Part shown: positions 18,101-27,764 of the stretch, piece by piece
Position numbering within the stretch: position 1 is the first letter of the stretch
How the letters are laid out: each line of letters begins with the position of its first letter
NCBI GenBank assembly: GCA_022414725.1
Contig: CM039462.1
Span: 184,366,960 to 184,430,959 of the forward strand
DNA from: Microglena sp. YARC
Lineage: Eukaryota; Chlorophyta; Chlorophyceae; Chlamydomonadales; Chlamydomonadaceae
Direction of reading: 5' to 3'
DNA: 64,000 nt
Notes under the pieces: generated by a model
The model's database searches: none
Told to the model about the DNA's origin: nothing
What the model saw: the letters and a program-made list of their open reading frames with translations, nothing else
Translations under genes and position numbers: made by a program

Positions 18101-18411
18101 CCTGGAAGCTATTACAAAGACACCTCACCTTGGGCTTCCGAATTTCCAGGAATTGAGTGGTAACCAGAGAATGATGTGGTGCATTCTCGCTGGACCGAGC
18201 ATATGATACCCTACTAAACCCTTATCATGTTTCAGCTCGCGCGACGTTTGCGGTCGGTTGCGTTGCGGTTTTCGTCCTTTTCGTCCTTTTCATCCTTCGT
18301 CCTTCGTCCTTCGTCTACTTCTAAAAACTACTATTCTACTATTCTACTATTCTACTATCCTACTCCTTTTCTACTATCCTACTCCTTTTCTTCTAGGACT
18401 CCTGCATCGAG
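18101..18411. promoter_or_regulatory. Divergent intergenic region between two intron-bearing genes
   Basis: It separates the minus-strand segment from the plus-strand chromodomain gene. It contains a pyrimidine-rich run (TCCTTTTCGTCCTTTTCATC, repeated CTACTATTCTACTA) just ahead of the plus-strand start. The phrase CTTATCATGTTTCAGCT is conserved in all three segment copies, as expected for promoter or 5' exon sequence. Confidence 0.4.
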
Positions 18412-21400
18412 ATGGAAACTACTATGCATGTGGTGAGTGAGTGTGCGTGCGCGCGTGCGCGCGTGTTTTCCCAGCTATTGACGACTGCGTGCGCGCGTGT
18501 TTTCCCAGCTATTGACGACTGCGTGCGCGCGTGTTTTCCCAGCTTGATTTTGATGGGGCACTGATTTCACTGTTTGCACTGCTTTTCTTGCTGGCGCAGA
18601 TCGTCCCTGGCGTTATCGACCTGTCATGCTTGTCGTCTTCGGATGACGAGGACTCCTCAATGGAGTCTTTGGATACTTGCGACTCCCCCAATGTGGCCGT
18701 TAAGCTTGAGATCGTCCCTGGCGTTATCGACCTGTCATGCTTGTCGTCTTCGGATGACGAGGACTTATTAATGGAGTCATTGGATACTTGCGACTCCCCC
18801 AATGTGGCCGTTAAGCTTGAGAGCGTCCTCAGCCCTCCTCCCCTGTCGCCATACTTCTCTTTCGATACCCCCCCCCTGTCGCCATACCTCTCTTTCGATA
18901 CCCCCCCCCAGCCCTCCTCCCCCGTCGCTACCCCCCCCCCAGCCCTCCTCCCCTGTCGCCATACTCCTCTGTCGCTACCCCCCCAGCCCTCCTCCCCTGT
19001 CGCCATACTCCTCTGTCGCTACCCCCCCCCCAGCCCTCCTCCCCTGTCGCTACTCCCCCCCCAGCCCTCCTCCCCTGTCGCCATACTCCTCTGTCGCTAC
19101 CCCCCCAGCCTCCTCCCCTGTCGCCATACTCCTCTGTCGCTACCCCCCCAGCCCTCCTCCCCTGTCGCTACTCCCCCCCCCAGCCCTCCTCCCCTGTCGC
19201 CATACTCCTCTGTCGCTACCCCCCCAGCCTCCTCCCCTGTCGCCATACTCCTCTGTCGCTACCCCCCCAGCCCTCCTCCCCTGTCGCTACCCCCCCCCCC
19301 AGCCCTCCTCCCCAGTCATCGTCGCTGGTAGTCAGCGTGAGTTTTCTTGCGTTTTTATTACCTTGCTGCTACACTACACACAGTTGTTTACTGTGTTTAC
19401 CATGGGTGTGCATTGGACATGCGGTGTGTACCATGGGTCATGCTGTGTTTACTATGAGGTTGCATGGGGCATGCGGTGTGTGCCATGGGGTTGTATGGGC
19501 ATGCGGTGTGTGCCATGGGGTTGCATGAGGAATGGAGTTGCATGGGGCATACTGTGTTTACCATGATGTTGCATGGGGCATGCGGTGTGTGCCATGGGGT
19601 TGAACGAGGAATGGGGTTGCATCACCACACACAGTTTTCAATTCAATTCAATTCATTGGGTGCTGCAGGTGGATATGATTCGACGATCTTGCAAAGGTCG
19701 GCACGCCAACTTTTTCAGAGATGATTATAAATACACAGTCCGCAGCATTGTGGATGTGAAGATGGTGTTTGGGAGTGATTGCGTTGGTGTGGTGGCGCCT
19801 CACTACCTCTACATCCCAATGTTCCGAGTAAGTAATGGGCGTTTCTGCCTCCCGGCGGATTTTTTGAAATTTCTACTCAGAATTTATTTGACTGACTGAC
19901 TTACCGACGTTTAAAAAAAAAATCAGGTTGTCCTTGATTGTAATGTTACTGTCATGTCAAGCACTTTTGTATGGTCATACTGAATCAATTAATGGATGAT
20001 GCCTTGGCATAAACTTATGTATGAATTGACGAATTCATTGGCAATTGTCAGACCTACTTGTAGGATGACTGGTGCAGTGAGATGTGTCTTCAAACAGGGT
20101 TGTGCCCTTGTCAAATTCATAGGTTGTCCTTGATTGTAATGTTACTGTCATGTCAAGCACTTTTGTATGGTCATACTGAATCAATTAATGGATGATGCCT
20201 TGGCATAAACTTATGTATGAATTGACGAATTCATTGGCAATTGTCAGACCTACTTGTAGGATGACTGGTGCAGTGAGATGTGTCTTCAAACAGGGTTGTG
20301 CCCTTGTCAAATTCATAGGTTGTCCTTGATTGTAATGTTACTGTCATGTCAAGCACTTGTGTATGGTCACATACTGAATCAATTAATGGATGATGCCTTG
20401 GCATAAACTTATGTATGAATTGACGAATTCATTGGCAATTGTCAGACCTACTTGTAGGATGACTGGTGCAGTGAGATGTGTCTTCAAACAGGGTTGTGCC
20501 TTTGTCAAATTCATAGGTTGTTCTTGATTGTACTGTCATGTCAAGCACTTTTTGTATGGTCATACTGAATCAATTAATGGATGATGCCTTGGCATAAACT
20601 TATGTATGAATTGACGAATTCATTGGCAATTGTCAGACCTACTTGTAGGATGACTGGTGCAGTGAGATGTGTCTTCAAACAGGGTTGTGCCCTTGTCAAA
20701 TTCATAGGTTGTCCTTGATTGTAATGTTACTGTCATGTCAAGCACTTGTGTATGGTCACATACTGAATCAATTAATGGATGATGCCTTGGCATAAACTTA
20801 TGTATGAATTGACGAATTCATTGGCAATTGTCAGACCTACTTGTAGGATGACTGGTGCAGTGAGATGTGTCTTCAAACAGGGTTGTGCCCTTGTCAAATT
20901 CATAGGTTGTCCTTGATTGTAATGTTACTGTCATGTCAAGCACTTGTGTATGGTCACATACTGAATCAATTAATGGATGATGCCTTGGCATAAACTTATG
21001 TATGAATTGACGAATTCATTGGCAATTGTCAGACCTACTTGTAGGATGACTGGTGCAGTGAGATGTGTCTTCAAACAGGGTTGTGCCCTTGTCAAATTCA
21101 TAGGTTGTCCTTGATTGTAATGTTACTGTCATGTCAAGCACTTTGTGTATGTCACATACTGAATCAATTAATGGATGATGCCTTGGCATAAACTTATGTA
21201 TGAATTGACGAATTCATTGGCAATTGTCAGACCTACTTGTAGGATGACTGGTGCAGTGAGATGTGTCTTCAAACAGGGTTGTGCCCTTGTCAAATTCATA
21301 GGTTGTCCTTGATTGTAATGTTACTGTCATGTCAAGCACTTGTGTATGGTCACATACTGAATCAATTAATGGATGATGCCTTGGCATAAACTTATGTATG

Positions 21401-21999
21401 AATTGACGAATTCATTGGCAATTGTCAGACCTACTTGTAGGATGACTGGTGCAGTGAGATGTGTCTTCAAACAGGGTTGTGCCTTTGTCAAATTCATAGG
21501 TTGTTCTTGATTGTAATGTTACTGTCATGTCAAGCACCTGTGTATGGTCACATACTGAATCAATTAATGGATGATGCCTTGGCATAAACTTATGTATGAA
21601 TTGACGAATTCATTGGCAATTGTCAGACCTACTTGTAGGATGACTGGTGCAGTGAGATGTGTCTTCAAACAGGGTTGTGCCCTTGTCAAATTCTTAGGTT
21701 GTTGACTGACTGAATAACTGATTGCATAATTGACTGACTGACTGAATAACTGCATGATTGACACACATTATTCACGTTGTGCGCAGGTGCGGTGGCATGA
21801 CCCTTACACTACCGAGGACGACACCTGGGAGCCGGTCGACGATCTGGTGGACCTGCAAGTGTTCGCTGCCTTCATGCGCAGCGACACCTGGGTGGCGTTC
21901 GTGAATGAGAATGCGGATGCGGTCAAGGGGTGGGAGAGGATCCGTTTTGCTACACAACCTGTGTCCGCACTAGCAATGCGGCGAACGCTTGAAATGTAA
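18412..21999 (+). CDS. Four-exon protein with tandem SIM-like motifs and a split chromodomain
   Basis: Exon 1 (18412-18432, METTMHV) ends at GTG/GTGAGT. Exon 2 (18600-19336) begins IVPGVIDLSCLSSSDDED, a hydrophobic core followed by Ser/Asp as in SUMO-interaction motifs; the 40-residue block is repeated, then a long Pro/Ser tract follows. Exon 3 (19669-19827) and exon 4 (21787-21999) join in phase 0 across GTAAGT...GCGCAG to give KYTVRSIVDVKM ... YLYIPMFR + VRWHDPYTTEDDTWEPVDDL, a chromodomain whose second half has the classic WxxYxxEDDTWEP core. Chromodomains bind methyl-lysine, usually on histones; SIMs bind SUMO. Exon 2 is 737 nt, one short of a multiple of three, and contains many poly-C runs, so one missing C would open the full frame (about 376 residues). 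Confidence 0.7.
18433..18599 (+). other. Intron 1 of the chromodomain gene
   Basis: 167 bp, GTGAGT donor and CTTGCTGGCGCAG acceptor. It contains three copies of a 34-bp repeat with GCGTGCGCGCGTGTTTTCCC, each ending near a CCCAG that could be a decoy acceptor. Confidence 0.65.
18835..19320 (+). repeat. Pro/Ser-coding CT-rich tandem repeat within exon 2
   Basis: Units of CCCTCCTCCCCTGTCGCCAT followed by ACTCCTCTGTCGCTACC and runs of 7-10 C. The reading frame jumps between units because C-run length varies. Confidence 0.85.
19337..19668 (+). other. Intron 2 of the chromodomain gene
   Basis: 332 bp between CAGC/GTGAGT and GGTGCTGCAG. The interior holds GGGGCATGCGGTGTGTGCCA type repeats, also found at 26084-26280 and 30618-30830. 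Confidence 0.65.
19834..19885. mobile_element. MITE family A, left end only
   Basis: AATGGGCGTTTCTGCCTCCC then GGCGGATTTTTTGAAATTTC. It starts immediately after the GTAAGT donor of intron 3. Confidence 0.75.
19925..21696 (+). repeat. Family D tandem array, nine units of about 197 bp
   Basis: Units start at 19925, 20121, 20317, 20515, 20706, 20904, 21102, 21300 and 21498 with AGGTTGTCCTTGATTGTAAT and differ by only a few bases. Related units are in the JmjC intron (14395-14650) and, degraded, at 55650-57000 and 63655-64000. Confidence 0.95.
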
Positions 22000-22970
22000 C
22001 CAAAACGCAGTGTAGTGGTGGTTATTTGTTTTGGTGGTGGTTATTTGTTTTGGTGGAGTTGGACAGTGTAGTGGTGGTTATTTGTTTTGGTGGAGTTGGA
22101 CACATGCCTGTCGAGCCTCACACCTGAGATAGTGGTGGTGATTTTTTTGGTGGTGTTGACACATGCCTGTCGAGCCTCACACCTGAGATAGTGGTGGTGA
22201 TAGTCACTTGACTGAATTCGGCTATAAATAAAATAATGCCCACTTGACTGAAATTCGATTATTGAATTTGCATACACCAAATTTGTTTCATTTGGTTGAA
22301 TACACAAAAATTGATTTATTGAGTTTGTATACACCAAATTTGTTTCATTTAGTTGCGTACATTCATAGGATGCGCCAGCCACACTGTAGTTTTAGTTGCA
22401 TTCATTCATAGGATGCGCCACACTAAATTGATTACACAAAATTGATTACACTAAATTGATTACACTTCGATTATTGAATTTGCATACACCAAATTTGTTT
22501 CATTTGGTTGAATACACAAAATTTGATTTATTGAGTTTGTATACACCAAATTTGTTTCATACATTCATAGGATGCGCAATTTGTTGCATACATTCATAGG
22601 ATGCGCAATTTGTTGCATACATTCATAGGATGCACCAGCCACACAGTAATGTTTAAAGTCATCGCCTCTGATATTGTTCTTAGCCCCCCCCTGACTTGCC
22701 ACCAAGGACTCTTCCACAGTTCGAATACCGCAAATGAAACATGATATCGGACTACCGCGATTCACATCCAGCCATCTATGTACACACGACGCATGCGGAG
22801 CCCCTTACCCCCCCCCCAGCGGGAGGGGGCCCCACAGTTCAAATGCACGAGACTGGATTCATTGATCATTGTACTATCGACCGAATGCATGCGATAATGC
22901 AAACGCACGCACACGCACGTGAAGAAGAGTGATAGATAGATTTACAACACAGGATCACGAACGTTTCGTG
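22000..22970. other. Repeat-rich intergenic region
   Basis: GTGGTGGTTATTTGTTTTGG units (22015-22205), then repeated TGCATACACCAAATTTGTTT and CATTCATAGGATGCGC units to 22640. A GC-rich inverted stretch (CCCCCCCAGCGGGAGGGGGC) is at about 22810-22835. No gene seen; short frames are repeat translations. Confidence 0.7.
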
Positions 22971-23170
22971 TACAGTCAACGGAATACTAAAATGAAACCG
23001 ATTCGTGTACGGCACACCTTACGGTGTAGCAACCCACGGGGCAGTGGAACACCAATACGATTTTGAATCAACAAATTGCAGGATGTTAACGAGAATATCG
23101 TGGTTCTTTTTTAGATCACGATTTTGAATCAACAAATTGCAGGATGTTAACGAGAATATCGTGGTTATTT
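22971..23170. mobile_element. Family B element end with attached conserved block
   Basis: TACAGTCAACGGAATACTAA then ACACCTTACGGTGTAGCAAC and AATCAACAAATTGCAGGATG. The same block follows a family B end at 44689 and, in part, at 32995. The last 65 bp (ATTGCAGGATGTTAACGAGA) is duplicated in tandem here. Confidence 0.7.
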
Positions 23171-23177
23171 TTTAGAT

Positions 23178-23316
23178 CTTCGCACACTGCGGACCCCTCA
23201 ATATTCGAGAGACCGAGCAGCCCCCTAAAATAGAGCTTGGGGTCCCGATCGGGTTGGAAGGACGCAGGGGTCCATGTCCGGTCTCTCGAATATTGAGGGG
23301 TCCGTAGTGTGCGAAG
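23178..23316. mobile_element. 139-bp hairpin element with 38-bp inverted ends
   Basis: CTTCGCACACTGCGGACCCC at the left is mirrored by GGGGTCCGTAGTGTGCGAAG at the right, with ATATTCGAGAGACCG continuing each arm. It looks like a single MITE or snapback element; no second copy seen. It lies just upstream of the F-box/ankyrin gene and could affect its promoter. Confidence 0.75.
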
Positions 23317-23377
23317 GGTTTCTTCTAGGATCGCAGCCTCTATTCTCAGCTTCTTTCTGCTTCTCTCAGATTTTTCG

Positions 23378-24718
23378 ATGCCTCTCCCTACTATTCCTCC
23401 AGAGCTAATATCGCGCATTCTCTTCGAGTCAATTGGTATTCATCAATGTTTGGAACTGTCTACTCTCTTCCCATCCTGGACGGACTACGCATCAGCCAAC
23501 TTTCCTCACATCCTGTTGCGCAGATTCACTATCACGAACGCATTCGAACGTGCTATGGCCTACGATCGCATTGATGTGGCTTTGCAGCTGTTGGATCTGA
23601 CCGTACCAGGCTCTTTTAACTACGATGCTCTGCTGACACAGTCTGTAATCGGTGGACATACCGACCTGGTCAGGGCTATTGTTCAGACCCCTAGGTTTGC
23701 TGCAGGGACCATACCTAATAGTGGTGATAGTGAACTGCTAATAGAAGCAGCAGAGAATGGCCATACCGAGATTGTAAGGCTTTTTTTGGAAGCTCCAGTC
23801 AACCCTGCACATGCAAACTGCCAAGGTGGGCATGCTCTTGTGACAGCAGCTGCTGGTGGTCACACCGAGATTGTAAGGCTTCTTTTGGAATCACCCCAGC
23901 ATGCTGCGCGTGCAGACTGCCAGAGGGGGCTTGCTCTTGTGGAAGCAGCTGAGGGTGGTCACATGGAGGTGGCCAGGCTACTCCTGTCTGCTCCTATCCA
24001 CCCTGCGCGAGCAGATTGTCTTAAAGGACTTGCTCTTGAGGCAGCAGCTAGGGGTGGTCAAATTGAGGTGGCCAAGCTTCTCATTGGATATCCAGAGCAT
24101 GCTGCGCGAGCTGACTGCAGGCGTGTTCTTGTGGACGCAGCTGAGGGTGGACACATCGAGACAGTGAGGCTACTCCTGTCTGCTCCTATCCACCCTGCGC
24201 GAGCAGATTGTCTTAATGGACTTGCTCTTATAGAAGCAGCTTTTGGTGGTCACACTGAGGTGGCCAAGCTTCTCATTGGATATCCAGACCACCCAGCACA
24301 CGCAGACTGCCAGAGGGGGCGTGCTCTGGCAAGAGCAGCTGGTGAGGGTCACATCGATACAGTAAGGTTCCTCATGGAAGCTCCAGCCCACCATGCGCGA
24401 GCGGACGACCCATATGGTGCTCTGCTGAGAGCAGCCTATCGTGGCCACACCGAGGTGGTCAGACTCCTCCTGTCTACTCCAGTCTACCCTGCGCGAGCGG
24501 ACGACCAGATGGCTGCTCTGCTGAGAGCAGCCGAGGGTGGCCACACCGAGGTGGTCAGACTCCTCCTGTCTGCTCCAGTCCACCCTACACACACAGACTG
24601 TCTAGGAGGAGCTGCTCTTATGGAAGCATTTAGACGCCAGAGGGGGCTTGCTCTGGAGTTGGCTAGACAGGGTGGACACATAGAAGTTGCCAAACTTCTC
24701 TTGAGATTTGGTGGTTAG
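23378..24718 (+). CDS. F-box / ankyrin-repeat protein (intact)
   Basis: 446 residues from MPLPTIPPELISRILFESIG, an F-box-type opening; a start 23 codons upstream would add a hydrophobic leader but lies in the hairpin element. From residue about 70 to the end run 11-12 ankyrin repeats of 33-34 residues (pattern GGHTEVVRLLLSAPVHPARA), several nearly identical. Giant-virus F-box/ankyrin proteins typically recruit host Skp1-Cullin ligases to targets held by the ankyrin surface; the target here is unknown. No frame break across 1.3 kb, in contrast to many neighbours. Confidence 0.85.
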   Translation: MPLPTIPPELISRILFESIGIHQCLELSTLFPSWTDYASANFPHILLRRFTITNAFERAMAYDRIDVALQLLDLTVPGSFNYDALLTQSVIGGHTDLVRAIVQTPRFAAGTIPNSGDSELLIEAAENGHTEIVRLFLEAPVNPAHANCQGGHALVTAAAGGHTEIVRLLLESPQHAARADCQRGLALVEAAEGGHMEVARLLLSAPIHPARADCLKGLALEAAARGGQIEVAKLLIGYPEHAARADCRRVLVDAAEGGHIETVRLLLSAPIHPARADCLNGLALIEAAFGGHTEVAKLLIGYPDHPAHADCQRGRALARAAGEGHIDTVRFLMEAPAHHARADDPYGALLRAAYRGHTEVVRLLLSTPVYPARADDQMAALLRAAEGGHTEVVRLLLSAPVHPTHTDCLGGAALMEAFRRQRGLALELARQGGHIEVAKLLLRFGG

Positions 24719-25759
24719 AGCACGATTGATGACTTTGGGAGCTGCCTAGAAGCTGCAATGCGCGCAGGCCTGATGATCACCCCCCCCTTTGATACAGTTC
24801 TGATACAGTTCTGATACAGTTTGGTACAGTTTGATACAGTTTGATACAGTTTGGGTCACACCCCCTTTGATACAGTTCTGATACAGTTTGGGTCACACCC
24901 CCTTTGATACAGTTCTGATACAGTTTGGGTCACGGCGTTGCCTAGAAACTACAGTGTAGTATATCTAGGCTTTTCTAATGAGATTTTTACCGTCTTGTTA
25001 TTGCTTCAGTTTCAAAATCTGTATTAGTCTCCGTTGTAAAAGTTGAATACTCAATCGTTTCTCAACATGTGTCGTTTGAGAACCCCGCACTCTCTCACAA
25101 ACGCTTCCAATTTGTCATCTGTGTACAAAGGTGGATATATGAATCCGGATAGATGCATTTAAAAATACATAAAGCTACTAAACAATTCATGCCGGAAACT
25201 CTTTGGTTCTGACTGGAAGCCGAAACACAACTTCGCGGCAAACATCTTTACAAACTCCATGCAGATCACAACTTCGCAGGGACACACCAATTGACTGGAA
25301 GCCGAAATACATCTCCCTGCAACACGGCAAAGCCAGCACGGCAAACATCTTTACAAACTCCATGCAGATCACAAACTCGCAGGGACACACCAATTGACTC
25401 GAAGCCGAAATACTTCGCACTGCAAGCACGGTAACCATCGATACAACTTCGCAGGGACACACTTTTCCGGAAGACATTTGAGATGTCAGTGACATCTTCG
25501 GCCAACTCCACGCAGACCACAAATTCGCAGGGACACACTTTTCCGGAAGACATTTGAGATGTCAGTGACATCTTCGGCCAACTCCACGCAGACCACAAAT
25601 TCGCAGGGACACATCAAATTCTCGCACTCTTCGCAATATCGTTATCCACTTTCATTCTCTTCGCAATATCGTTATCCACTTTAATTATCTTCGCAATATC
25701 GTTATCCACTTACATTCTCTTCGCAATAGCGTTATCCTCTTCCAACTCTTCTATTCATC
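24719..25759. other. Intergenic tandem repeats
   Basis: 24785-24935 has TTTGATACAGTTCTGATACA units. 25200-25620 has 75-130-bp units with ACTTCGCAGGGACACAC and ACTGGAAGCCGAAATAC. 25625-25745 has four copies of CTTCGCAATATCGTTATCCA. The last array ends 15 bp before the SET-fragment ATG and may carry its promoter. Confidence 0.75.
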
Positions 25760-26053
25760 ATGAGGACTCACTGTGCTTGCCTTGCACCTAGATTCATGAC
25801 TTTCAAGAATATTGCTATGTCTACGCTCTTCAGTCATGAGGAGATCTTAGAAATGTCCAGAGGACTCTGCGCGACTCCTGCAGCAGATGTATTCTCGGGG
25901 CAGTCCGGGATTCACGCTGGCAACAGAGGATGCTTTACAGCCAAGGCCTACGCAGCAGGGGATATCATCGGCCTGGAGAATTTCAGCAGTCTGATTACTG
26001 CAGACACATGTCCATTATCGCGGGAGAGGATTCCAAGATGGTTTGTTGCGTAA
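25760..26053 (+). pseudogene. Truncated SET-domain protein
   Basis: The frame contains SGIHAGNRGCFTAKAYAAGD then IIGLENF, the opening strand pair of SET domains (xxxGRGxFAxxxIxxGexI). It runs for about 30 more residues and stops in a family B terminus (TAACAGTAAAATGAAACAT). The catalytic NHS/GEELxxxY parts are gone. SET enzymes methylate lysines, often on histones. The start is uncertain (codon 1, 13 or 20). Confidence 0.5.
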
Positions 26054-26080
26054 CAGTAAAATGAAACATCAAAAAAACGG
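26050..26080. mobile_element. Family B element end (degenerate)
   Basis: AACAGTAAAATGAAACATCA joined directly to the truncated SET frame; the outermost TACAGTCGGCGG bases are partly missing. Confidence 0.5.
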
Positions 26081-26083
26081 TAT

Positions 26084-26280
26084 AATGGGGCATGCGGTGT
26101 GTGCCATGGGGTTGCATGATGCATGGGGCATGCGGTGTGTGCCATGGGGTTGCATGATGCATGGGGCATGCGGTGTGTGCCATGGGGTTGCATGATGCAT
26201 GGGGCATGCGGTGTGTGCCATGGGGTTGCATGATGCATGGGGCATGTGGTGTGTGCCATGGGGTTACATGGGGCATGCCC
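26084..26280. repeat. Tandem repeat, 38-bp unit
   Basis: Five copies of GGGGCATGCGGTGTGTGCCA followed by TGGGGTTGCATGATGCAT. The related sequence in intron 2 of the chromodomain gene suggests this is copied intron material. Confidence 0.85.
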
Positions 26281-26399
26281 GGAGGTTCGGGTCGCGAGCT
26301 ACCCGGACATGCGAAACCACACGCTGCCCGGAGGTTCGTGTCGCGAGCTGGCTGACAGCAAACGCTCGCATCGGTGAAAGGTGACGTGTCACAGGATAG

Positions 26400-26735
26400 A
26401 TGTCAAACGTCGAGAGTTTCAGCTGAAACATGATAAGGGTTTGGTAGGGTTTCATATGCTCGGTCCAGCGAAGAAGCACCACATCTTTCGATGGTTACCA
26501 CTCAATTCCTGGAAATTCGGAAGCCCAAGGTGAGGTGTCTTTGAAATAGCTTCCAGGATTTTGCGACGAGTTGCATCGCCTGTTCGCTAATTGCATTGCC
26601 GAATTGCATTGCTCAGGAAGTGGTCGCTCGCTCGCTCAGGAAGTGCTTGCTCGCATTGCTCAGGAAGTGCTTTCTCGCATTGCTCAGGAACTGCTTGCTC
26701 GCTCGCTCAATCGTGTTTGTTCAATAAACCAGGTG
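26400..26735 (+). CDS. Segment copy 2: 5' region and IAQEVLAR exon
   Basis: It matches the minus-strand copy at 18230-17860. The conserved AAACATGATAAGGGTTTGGT comes first, then the GGAAGCCCAAG/GTGAGG candidate donor and CTTCCAG acceptor, then a frame with three to four AQEVLAR units and SLNRVCSINQ at the AACCAG/GTGAAG donor. Early repeats carry small indels (CIAELHCSGSGR), so this copy is probably partly decayed. Unknown function. Confidence 0.35.
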
Positions 26736-27655
26736 AAGTTGGTCGGATCTAGCTTACAGGATAGTTGTTAGATGCTGCTGCTGCTGCTGCTGCTGCTGCA
26801 ATGCATGCCTGCACTGTCGCGACTGTTCGATAGCTTATAGGATGCTATATCGTGTTGAGCTGGTCGGATCTAGCTTACAGGATAGGCAAATTCTGCTGCT
26901 GCAGCAATGCATGCCTGCACTGTCGCGACTGTTCGATAGCTTATAGGATGCTATATCGTGTTGAGCTGGTCGGATCTAGCTTACAGGATAGGCAAATTCT
27001 GCTGCTGCTGCAATGCATGCCTGCACTGTCGCGACTGTTCGATAGCTTATAGGATGCTATATCGTGTTGAGCTGGTCGGATCTAGCTTACAGGATAGGCA
27101 AATTCTGCTGCTGCTGCAATGCATGCCTGCACTGTCGCGACTGTTCGATAGCTTATAGGATGCTATATCGTGTTGAGCTGGTCGGATCTAGCTTACAGGA
27201 TAGTCAAATTCTGCTGCTGCTGCAATGCATGCCTGCACTGTCGCGACTGTTCGATAAATGACAGGATGCTATATCGTGTTGAGATGGTCGGATCTAGCTC
27301 ACAGGATAGTCAAATGCTGCTGCTGCACTGTCGCAATTGTTCTATAACTGACAGGATGCTAGATCGTGTCGAGCTGGTCGGATCTAGCTTACAGGATAGT
27401 TGTTAGATGCTGCTGCTGTTGCAATGCATGACTGCACTGTCGCGACTGTTCGATATCTTATAGGATGCTATATCGTGTTGATCTGGTCGGATCTAGCTTA
27501 CAGGATAGTTGTTAGATGCTGCTTCTGCAATGCCTGCCTGCACTGTCGCAATTGTTCGATAACTTACAGGATGCTAGATCGTGTTGAGATGGTCGGACCT
27601 AGCTTACAGGATAGTCAAATGCTGCTGCTGCACTGCCTGCCTGACTGATTTTATG
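26736..27655 (+). repeat. 106-bp tandem array, copy 2
   Basis: About eight units with ACTGTCGCGACTGTTCGATA and TAGCTTACAGGATAG. Exact 106-bp spacing between successive units at 26852, 26958, 27064 and 27170. It ends at a TTTTTCTTAACACAG acceptor followed by the copied exon start at 27676. Confidence 0.9.
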
Positions 27656-27764
27656 CTCCAATTTTTCTTAACACAGGAAACATACCCAAGTCATCCTATG
27701 TCAGGCTATATATCGTCGTCGTCAGAGGACAAAGGTACATGCACTTGTTTGCTTTCAATATTTT

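Larger units (their letters stand above)
19828..21786 (+). other. Intron 3 of the chromodomain gene (1,959 bp, satellite-filled)
   Basis: The donor is GTAAGT, followed at once by a half MITE A (19834-19885). Nine family D units follow, then a short CTGACTGAATAACTG run and the acceptor CACGTTGTGCGCAG. It interrupts the chromodomain core between FR and VRW; joining restores the domain in phase 0. Confidence 0.75.

Noticed and set aside
18777..19006. Minus-strand Gly-rich frames (GEEGWGG)
   Set aside because: Antisense of the Pro/Ser tract of exon 2.
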